DNA of 9,587 bases from an uncultured Rhodospirillales bacterium (GTDB lineage Bacteria; Pseudomonadota; Alphaproteobacteria; Acetobacterales; Acetobacteraceae). The stretch covers positions 1 to 9,587 of the forward strand of contig CAIYPH010000021.1 in assembly GCA_903928045.1 (NCBI GenBank), read 5' to 3'. Shown piece by piece: positions 4,966-9,587 of this stretch (its first letter is position 1; the number at the start of each line of letters is the position of its first letter). The notes beneath the pieces were generated by a model. The model had not been told where the DNA came from, searched no databases, and worked only from the letters and a program-made list of their open reading frames with translations. The position numbers were made by a program, and so were the translations under genes.

Positions 4966-7241
4966 TCACCGCGCCGCACCCCGATACCGATGATGGCTGG
5001 ACGGTCGAGGTCGCCGGCGTCGACCCGGCGCGCGAGGCCTCGATCGAGGCGCGGCTCGCCCTGGCCAACGGGTTTCTCGGCGAGCGCGCCGCCCGGGCGG
5101 CAAGCCGGGGCCCTTCCTGGATCAGTCGGCTCGGCTATCAGCGCTGGTCGTCCTGGCCGCGCTGCCTCGTCGCCGGCCTGTTTGACACCCCGGACACGCT
5201 CCCCGCCGTCCCCGCGCTGCAACCGGTGCCGGACTGGTCACGCCTGCGCATCACGCTCGATGGGTTGCCGCTCTGGCTCGCCACCGGCGATCTGCTCGAC
5301 CATCGCCGCCGGCTCGATCTGCGCCGCGCCGTGCTCACCGGCGAATGGCGGCATCTGCATCCCAGCGGAGTCGTCGCCACGCTGCGCCACACCCGCGCGC
5401 TGTCGCTGGCCGACCGCGCCGTCGCCCTGCAACATCTCGCCTTCACCCTCGACCGCGACGGGATCGCGGTGCGCCTCACCGCCCCACTCGACATCGCCGG
5501 CCTTGATCTCGTCATCGACACGCTCGCGCCCGATGCGATCGGCTGGCGCACCGCGACCCCCGGCCATCGGGCAGCGATCGCCGGTGCGGCCCGACTGCTG
5601 CGCGCAGGCGTCGAGGTCGCCCCGGCGCCGGCTCCCCCGCTACAATGGACCTGGTGCTGGCGCTCCATAGCCGGCGAAACCATCGAGTTCGAGCGCATCG
5701 CCGGCGTGGCCCGCGTCGATGGCGCCCGGCCGGACCCGCTGTCTTTGGCCCGCGCCGCCCGCGACCGCGCCGCCCGGCTCGGCTGGCGCGCCTCGCTTGC
5801 GGCGCATGAGGCGGCCTGGGCGCGGCGTTGGCAGGACAGCGCCATCGACCTCGCCGGCGACGCCGCCCTGGCCGAGGGGCTGCGTTTCGCGATCTACCAT
5901 ATGTGCGCCGTCGCCAACCCCGACGACCCCGCGGTTTCCATCGGCGCCCGCGCCCTCTCGGGCGATGGTTATCTTGGCCATGTCTTCTGGGACACCGAGA
6001 CCTATCTGCTGCCCTTCTACATCGCCACCTGGCCGGAGGCGGCGCGCGCCTTGCTCACCTACCGCCACCGCACCTTGCCCGCCGCCCGCGCCAAGGCCAT
6101 CGCGATCCGCTGCCGCGGCGCGTTGTTCGCATGGGAATCCGCCGATACCGGCCGCGAGACCACGCCCGACCAGGTGATCGGACCGGACGGCAGCATGGTC
6201 GACGTGCTGACCGGCCGTTTCGAGCAGCATATCAGCGCCGACATCGCCCATGCCGTGTGGATGTACTGGCGCGCCAGCGGTGACAGCCGCTTCCTGCGCG
6301 AGGCGGGCGCGGAGTTGCTGCTGGAGATCGCCCGCTTCTGGGCCTCCCGCGCCCAGCCCGAGTCCGACGGGCGGCGCCATATCCGCCACGTCATTGGCCC
6401 CGATGAATATCACGAGGACGTTGACGACAACGCCTTCACCAACGTGATGGCACGCTGGTCGATCGCGCGCGGGCTGGAGGTGCTGGCCCTGCTGCGGCGG
6501 GACTGGCCTGACGATGCCGAGCGCCTCACCGCGGCGCTCGGGCTCGCCGAGGCCGAACTGGCGGACTGGCGCGATGCGGCGTCCCGCATCGCCACCGGGC
6601 TCGATCCCGCCACCGGGCTCTACGAGCAATTCGCCGGCTTCCACGCCCTGAAACCGCTGGACCTCGCCGCCTACCCGCAGCGCACCGTCCCGATCGACGT
6701 GCTGGTGGGCCGGGAGCGGGTGGCGGCCAGCCAGGTCGCCAAGCAGGCCGACGTGGTCATGCTCGCCGCCCTGCTACCGGAGGAATTCCCCGGCGCCGCG
6801 CTCGCCCTCAACTACCGCCACTACGCTGACCGCTGCGCCCATGGCAGCTCGCTCAGCCACGCCATGCACGCCCTGGTCGCCGCCCGGCTCGGCATGGCTG
6901 AGGAGGCGTTGACCCATCTGCGCGCCACCATCGCCGCCGATCTGGGGCCGGAGAGCGACAGCAGCGCTGGCATCCATATCGCCGGGTTGGGCGGGCTGTG
7001 GCAGGCGGTTCTGCTTGGCTTCGCCGGGCTCGACCTGATGGGCGACACGCTGGCGCTCGATCCCCGGCTGCCCGCCGGCTGGTCGGCGCTGGCGTTCACG
7101 GTGCACTGGCAAGGCCGCCGCATCGGCTGCCGCATGTCCGGCACCGAGTGTGCGCTGACCCTGCTGGAGGGGGAGCCTGTTGGCGTGCGAGTGGCGGGCG
7201 AGGTGCTGGTGTTGAAGGAGGAAGGAAGCGCTTCTTTTTGA
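4962..7241 (+). CDS. Glycoside hydrolase family 65 protein, probable inverting disaccharide phosphorylase
   Basis: This 759-residue cytosolic enzyme is full length for GH65, whose members cleave maltose, trehalose, kojibiose, nigerose or related glucosides with phosphate, giving beta-glucose 1-phosphate. The order is an N-terminal beta-sandwich (about 1-270), an (alpha/alpha)6 barrel (about 300-690) and a short C-terminal beta domain. Barrel signatures are GDGYLGHVFWDTETYLLPFY (Phe342 begins FWDTE), IGPDEYHEDVDDNAFTN with general acid Glu482, and KQADVVML. Candidate phosphate-site serines lie in HGSSLSHAMHAL, followed by SAGIHIAGLGGLWQAV. GGGAG at 4951-4955 is 6 nt before ATG 4962, and the start overlaps the HAD stop. 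The upstream mutase fits the phosphate product. The last five residues, GSASF, and the stop TGA (7239-7241) come from repeat copy B. Linkage specificity cannot be read from this; trehalose- and kojibiose-type activities are the leading options, and a hydrolase is less likely given the mutase. Confidence 0.92.
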   Translation: MITAPHPDTDDGWTVEVAGVDPAREASIEARLALANGFLGERAARAASRGPSWISRLGYQRWSSWPRCLVAGLFDTPDTLPAVPALQPVPDWSRLRITLDGLPLWLATGDLLDHRRRLDLRRAVLTGEWRHLHPSGVVATLRHTRALSLADRAVALQHLAFTLDRDGIAVRLTAPLDIAGLDLVIDTLAPDAIGWRTATPGHRAAIAGAARLLRAGVEVAPAPAPPLQWTWCWRSIAGETIEFERIAGVARVDGARPDPLSLARAARDRAARLGWRASLAAHEAAWARRWQDSAIDLAGDAALAEGLRFAIYHMCAVANPDDPAVSIGARALSGDGYLGHVFWDTETYLLPFYIATWPEAARALLTYRHRTLPAARAKAIAIRCRGALFAWESADTGRETTPDQVIGPDGSMVDVLTGRFEQHISADIAHAVWMYWRASGDSRFLREAGAELLLEIARFWASRAQPESDGRRHIRHVIGPDEYHEDVDDNAFTNVMARWSIARGLEVLALLRRDWPDDAERLTAALGLAEAELADWRDAASRIATGLDPATGLYEQFAGFHALKPLDLAAYPQRTVPIDVLVGRERVAASQVAKQADVVMLAALLPEEFPGAALALNYRHYADRCAHGSSLSHAMHALVAARLGMAEEALTHLRATIAADLGPESDSSAGIHIAGLGGLWQAVLLGFAGLDLMGDTLALDPRLPAGWSALAFTVHWQGRRIGCRMSGTECALTLLEGEPVGVRVAGEVLVLKEEGSASF

Positions 7242-7355
7242 AAAAAGAAGCAAAAACTTTCTATCCGTTTGGTTCACGGCTACCCCGGAAGACTCCGCGG
7301 CCGTCGGATAAAAGTTTTTTGGTTCTTTTTTTCAAAAAAGAACCGCTTGCTTCCT
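7223..7355. repeat. Composite palindromic repeat, copy B (133 bp)
   Basis: Ends are AGGAAGC (7223-7229) and GCTTCCT (7349-7355), perfect complements. The left hairpin has arms 7230-7239 and 7242-7251, and the right hairpin has arms 7321-7330 and 7335-7344 with loop TTCA. The inner arm 7305-7320, CGGATAAAAGTTTTTT, is identical to that of copy A; its partner at 7252-7266 is slightly degenerate. The core differs wholly from copy A but again has its own short complement, ACGGC (7276-7280) with GCCGT (7300-7304). It occupies nearly the whole gap between two convergent genes: its left end encodes the GH65 C-terminus and stop, and its right end is 8 nt from the amidase stop codon. The right-hairpin stem differs from copy A by paired, compensating changes. 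Confidence 0.9.
7252..7320. terminator. Possible bidirectional terminator between convergent genes (inside copy B)
   Basis: ATCCG (7262-7266) pairs with CGGAT (7305-7309) and is extended inward by ACGGC/GCCGT. A T-run at 7315-7320 follows on the plus strand and the complement of the A-run at 7252-7256 on the minus strand. A convergent gene pair is where a bidirectional terminator is expected. No other terminator candidate lies between the two stops. Function is inferred from structure and position. Confidence 0.45.
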
Positions 7356-7363
7356 AAACCCCA

Positions 7364-8878
7364 TTACCCGAGTAGCCCCGGCTGCGCCTGGCACCACCTT
7401 GCATCCGGGCGACTCAGGGCAAGGCTCAGCAGCTCCGGCGTCGGCCTGGCGAGCCGCGCGAGATCGGGGCGCGGGCGACCGAGCCCGGGGATCGAGGCGA
7501 AGGCCGCCTCCATCGCCTCGGCGGCATCGAGCAGCGCGGCGTCGCCGTGGAACCGGCCGGTGACCTGAAGGCCGAAGGGCATGCCATGTGCGTCCGTGCC
7601 CACCGGCAGTGAAATCGCGGGGTTGGTGACGAGGGTGATGAAGTAGGTCAGCGACAGCCAGTGATAGTAGTTGCGCAGCTTCACGCCCTCGAGCTCATCG
7701 AGATAGAGCTGCGTCCAGGGGAAGGGCGTGACCGGGACGGTGGGCGAGAGCACCAGGTCATAATCGCGGAACATCGCCTGGAAGCGGCGGAAAATCCGGG
7801 TCTGCTCGTCATGCGCCCAGGCGGCATCGACCAGCGACATGGCGGCGCCGATTTCGTAGTTGGCGCGGATATTGGGGCCGAGGGCGTTGTGGTCGCGCTC
7901 GAAGGTCGCGTGGTAGCGGGCGAGGAAGCTGGTGGCCCGCACCACGTCAAAGCAGCGGTCGGCCTCGCCGAAATCGAAGGGCACCTCGTCGCAGCTGCGG
8001 AACAGATGGCGCATCGACGCCGCCTTCTCCGCCATCGCCGTGCGGATTTCCGTGCTCACCGGGCACTGGCCGAAATCCGCCGTCCAGGCCACCCTGAGGC
8101 GGCTGAGATCGGCGCGCCGTGAGCCCGCGATGGTCTCGGGGTCGAGCGGATAAGAGAGTGGGTCACGGTCATCGACGCCGAGTTGGGCGGCGAAGAGCAT
8201 GCGCGTATCCGGCACGTCCCGCCCCATCGGGCCGAGCACGGAAATCGGCGTCCAGCCGAGGCCGCGCGTGTCCATCGGCACCAGGCCGGGCGAGGGGCGG
8301 AAGCCCACCACGCCGTTCATCGCGGCGGGAATGCGCAAGGAACCGCCGGTGTCGGACCCGGTGCAGACCGGCAGCATGTCGCACGCCAGCGCCACCGCCG
8401 AGCCGCCGGAGGAACCGCCGGGGTTCAGCAGCGGGTTGAACGGGTTGCCGGTGGCGCCCCACACCGGATTGCGCGAATTGGCGCCGGCGCCGAACTCCGG
8501 CACGTTGGTCTTGCCGACGATCACCGCGCCCTGCGCCCGCACCAGCGCCACCATGGCGCAATCGGTGGCCGGCACATGGTCGCGATACAGCGGCGACCCG
8601 TATGTCGTGAGCAGGCCGGCGGTCTCGTGCAAATCCTTGATACCGGTCGGCAGCCCGTGCAGCCGGCCCAATTCCGCACCGTTCATCACCGCTCGCTCGG
8701 CGGCAAGTGCCGCATCACGCGCGGTGCAATAGTCGGTGGCGGTGACGGCGTTGACCGCGGGGTTTAGCGCCTGGATACGTGCGATGCAGGCCTCCAGCAG
8801 CTCGATCGGTGAAATCTGCCGCGCGCCGATGCGGCGGCGCAGCTCCACGGCGGATAAGGCGAGCAGATCATCGGACAT
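7364..8878 (-). CDS. Amidase-signature family hydrolase
   Basis: This 504-residue, probably cytosolic protein belongs to the amidase signature family, which hydrolyses carboxamide bonds with a Ser-cisSer-Lys triad. All three are present: Lys81 in GIKDLHET, cis-Ser156 in PGGSSGGSA and nucleophile Ser180 in GSDTGGSLRIPAAMNG. The spacings of 75 and 24 residues match those of fatty acid amide hydrolase. The N-terminal LLALSAVELRRRIGARQISPIELLEACIARI is the standard opening of the family. ATG 8878 is chosen because GAGGAG sits 8 nt upstream; GTG 8887 would overlap that site. The C-terminal specificity segment does not identify a substrate. The GatA subunit of tRNA-dependent amidotransferase is unlikely, since no gatB or gatC neighbour exists and stand-alone amidases of this type are common. 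The gene stands alone on its strand, convergent with GH65 and divergent from GNAT. Family is certain; substrate is unknown. Confidence 0.94.
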   Translation of the reverse strand: MSDDLLALSAVELRRRIGARQISPIELLEACIARIQALNPAVNAVTATDYCTARDAALAAERAVMNGAELGRLHGLPTGIKDLHETAGLLTTYGSPLYRDHVPATDCAMVALVRAQGAVIVGKTNVPEFGAGANSRNPVWGATGNPFNPLLNPGGSSGGSAVALACDMLPVCTGSDTGGSLRIPAAMNGVVGFRPSPGLVPMDTRGLGWTPISVLGPMGRDVPDTRMLFAAQLGVDDRDPLSYPLDPETIAGSRRADLSRLRVAWTADFGQCPVSTEIRTAMAEKAASMRHLFRSCDEVPFDFGEADRCFDVVRATSFLARYHATFERDHNALGPNIRANYEIGAAMSLVDAAWAHDEQTRIFRRFQAMFRDYDLVLSPTVPVTPFPWTQLYLDELEGVKLRNYYHWLSLTYFITLVTNPAISLPVGTDAHGMPFGLQVTGRFHGDAALLDAAEAMEAAFASIPGLGRPRPDLARLARPTPELLSLALSRPDARWCQAQPGLLG

Positions 8879-8886
8879 CGCGGTCA

Positions 8887-8892
8887 CTCCTC
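8887..8892 (-). promoter_or_regulatory. Shine-Dalgarno site deciding the amidase start
   Basis: The minus strand reads GAGGAG here, 8 nt before ATG 8878. The upstream in-frame GTG (8885-8887) overlaps its last base, so it cannot be served by this site. This favours the ATG start. Confidence 0.7.
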
Positions 8893-8995
8893 GGGGTGGC
8901 GAAGTGTAACCAAGCGTCGCGCCGCCTCATACCCCATGGACGGAAACGGCCCCGGCGTCGCATGATACGGGACTTCACCAATCTGGAGCCGGGCT

Positions 8996-9556
8996 TTGGG
9001 CGATATCGTGCGTGTAGGGGTGGTCGTGACGTTTCTCCGCATGGATGCCCCTCCAGCGGAACGGGCCCCCGCCCTGCCGCCGGACTATCACGTCGCGCCA
9101 GCCACGCAGTGCACGGTGGGCTTCTATCGCTACCTCTACAACACCGTCGGCAACGACTATGTGTGGTGGCTCCGCCGTACCATGCCAGATCAGCAGCTCG
9201 CCCGCCTGCTGCGTGACAACCGCATCTCCATCCATGTGCTCCACCGCAACGGCGAACCGGCGGGGTTCTACGAGCTCGATGCCGGGCAGTTTCCGGCGGT
9301 GAACCTCTCCTATTTCGGCCTCATGCCGCACGGCATTGGCGGCGGCGTGGGCCTGGCCTTCCTGCGCCATGCCGTCGACACGGTGTGGCGCTCCGGGGCG
9401 CGGGCGATGACGGTGAACACCTGCACCGCCGACCACCCGCGCGCCTTGCCCACCTACAAGCGCGCGGGCTTCCGCACTGTGCGCGATATCGCGGAGGTGT
9501 GGGACATTCCGCGTAGCCTCGGGTTGCCGATACCGGATCGGTTGGTGTTGCGTTAG
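8996..9556 (+). CDS. GNAT-family N-acetyltransferase
   Basis: This is a single-domain acyl-CoA-dependent acetyltransferase of up to 186 residues. After an N-terminal VTFLRMDAPP strand, the fold is visible as IHVLHRNGEPAGFYELD (beta 2-3), VNLSYFGLMPHGIGGGVGLAFLRHAV with the acetyl-CoA pyrophosphate loop GIGGGVG at residues 113-119, TVNTCTADHPRALPTYKRAGF, which is the usual C-terminal helix-strand pair, and a short tail. The start is uncertain. TTG 8996 has GGAG (8985-8988) 7 nt upstream, whereas GTG 9020, GTG 9026 or ATG 9041 would begin nearer the conserved VTFLRM segment. The 117-nt gap to the divergent amidase start holds no promoter I can defend. The acceptor substrate, protein or small molecule, cannot be inferred. 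Repeat copy C begins 4 nt after the stop codon. Family is confident; exact N-terminus is not. Confidence 0.88.
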   Translation: MGDIVRVGVVVTFLRMDAPPAERAPALPPDYHVAPATQCTVGFYRYLYNTVGNDYVWWLRRTMPDQQLARLLRDNRISIHVLHRNGEPAGFYELDAGQFPAVNLSYFGLMPHGIGGGVGLAFLRHAVDTVWRSGARAMTVNTCTADHPRALPTYKRAGFRTVRDIAEVWDIPRSLGLPIPDRLVLR

Positions 9557-9559
9557 GGT

Positions 9560-9587
9560 AGGAAGCACGTTCTTTTTGTGAACAAAA
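9560..9587. repeat. Composite palindromic repeat, copy C (truncated by window end)
   Basis: It begins with AGGAAGC (9560-9566), the same left end as copy B. It continues with arm GTTCTTTTTG (9569-9578), loop TGAA (9579-9582) and the first five bases of the matching right arm. The arm and loop are identical to the left hairpin of copy A (1913-1936). The rest lies outside the window, so its length and core are unknown. Confidence 0.85.

Noticed and set aside
5640..6644. A 334-codon minus-strand frame within GH65
   Set aside because: It is antisense to the catalytic barrel of GH65 and shows no protein-family character; the plus-strand frame carries all expected GH65 signatures.
1904..7355. A composite transposon bounded by repeat copies A and B
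   Set aside because: No transposase or recombinase gene is present, no target duplications are visible, and a third copy at 9560 shows that the repeat is scattered rather than paired around cargo.
8183..8767. Plus-strand frames of 177 and 194 codons opposite the amidase
   Set aside because: They mirror the amidase triad region on the other strand and have shadow-type composition without any motif.
8879..8995. Divergent promoters between the amidase and GNAT genes
   Set aside because: A TACACT-like -10 is visible on the minus strand near 8910, but no matching -35 lies at proper spacing, and the plus strand has nothing better. I see no operator palindrome either.

Overview
The window is high-GC bacterial DNA (my estimate is well above 60% G+C, with G/C-rich third codon positions). 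It carries seven recognisable or probable genes and three copies of an A/T-rich palindromic repeat that contrasts sharply with its surroundings. Codon use, gene style and this kind of T-run/A-run hairpin in gene gaps suggest an alphaproteobacterium, probably of the Acetobacteraceae. That placement is a judgement from memory of similar genomes, not a search result.

Layout. Positions 3-440 hold the end of an unrecognised Arg/Ala-rich reading frame that enters from the left edge. A class III PLP-dependent aminotransferase-fold enzyme follows at 554-1852. Repeat copy A (1904-2050) fills most of the gap to the next gene. Next comes a tight four-gene plus-strand unit: a TauD/TfdA-type 2-oxoglutarate dioxygenase (2102-2968), an MFS transporter (3012-4241), a HAD phosphatase/beta-phosphoglucomutase (4222-4965) and a GH65 glycoside phosphorylase (4962-7241). 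Its junctions are a 43-nt gap, a 20-nt overlap and a 4-nt ATGA overlap. Repeat copy B (7223-7355) lies between GH65 and a convergent minus-strand amidase-signature hydrolase (7364-8878), and it supplies the GH65 stop codon. A 117-nt gap separates the amidase from a divergent GNAT acetyltransferase (8996-9556). Repeat copy C begins 4 nt after the GNAT stop and is cut by the window edge.

How the genes fit. GH65 phosphorylases split an alpha-linked glucosyl disaccharide with phosphate, giving beta-glucose 1-phosphate. The HAD enzyme has every beta-phosphoglucomutase core motif and would turn that into glucose 6-phosphate. The two are translationally coupled and form a credible disaccharide catabolic module. 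The MFS protein could import its sugar or belong with the dioxygenase; the sequence does not decide. The aminotransferase, dioxygenase, amidase and GNAT have intact catalytic motifs but unassigned substrates.

The most interesting non-coding signal is the repeat. Its copies share 7-bp ends (AGGAAGS/SCTTCCT), conserved T/A-rich hairpins and a variable core, and the stem bases differ between copies in a base-pair-preserving way. I saw no tRNA, rRNA, CRISPR array, transposase gene or phage gene.
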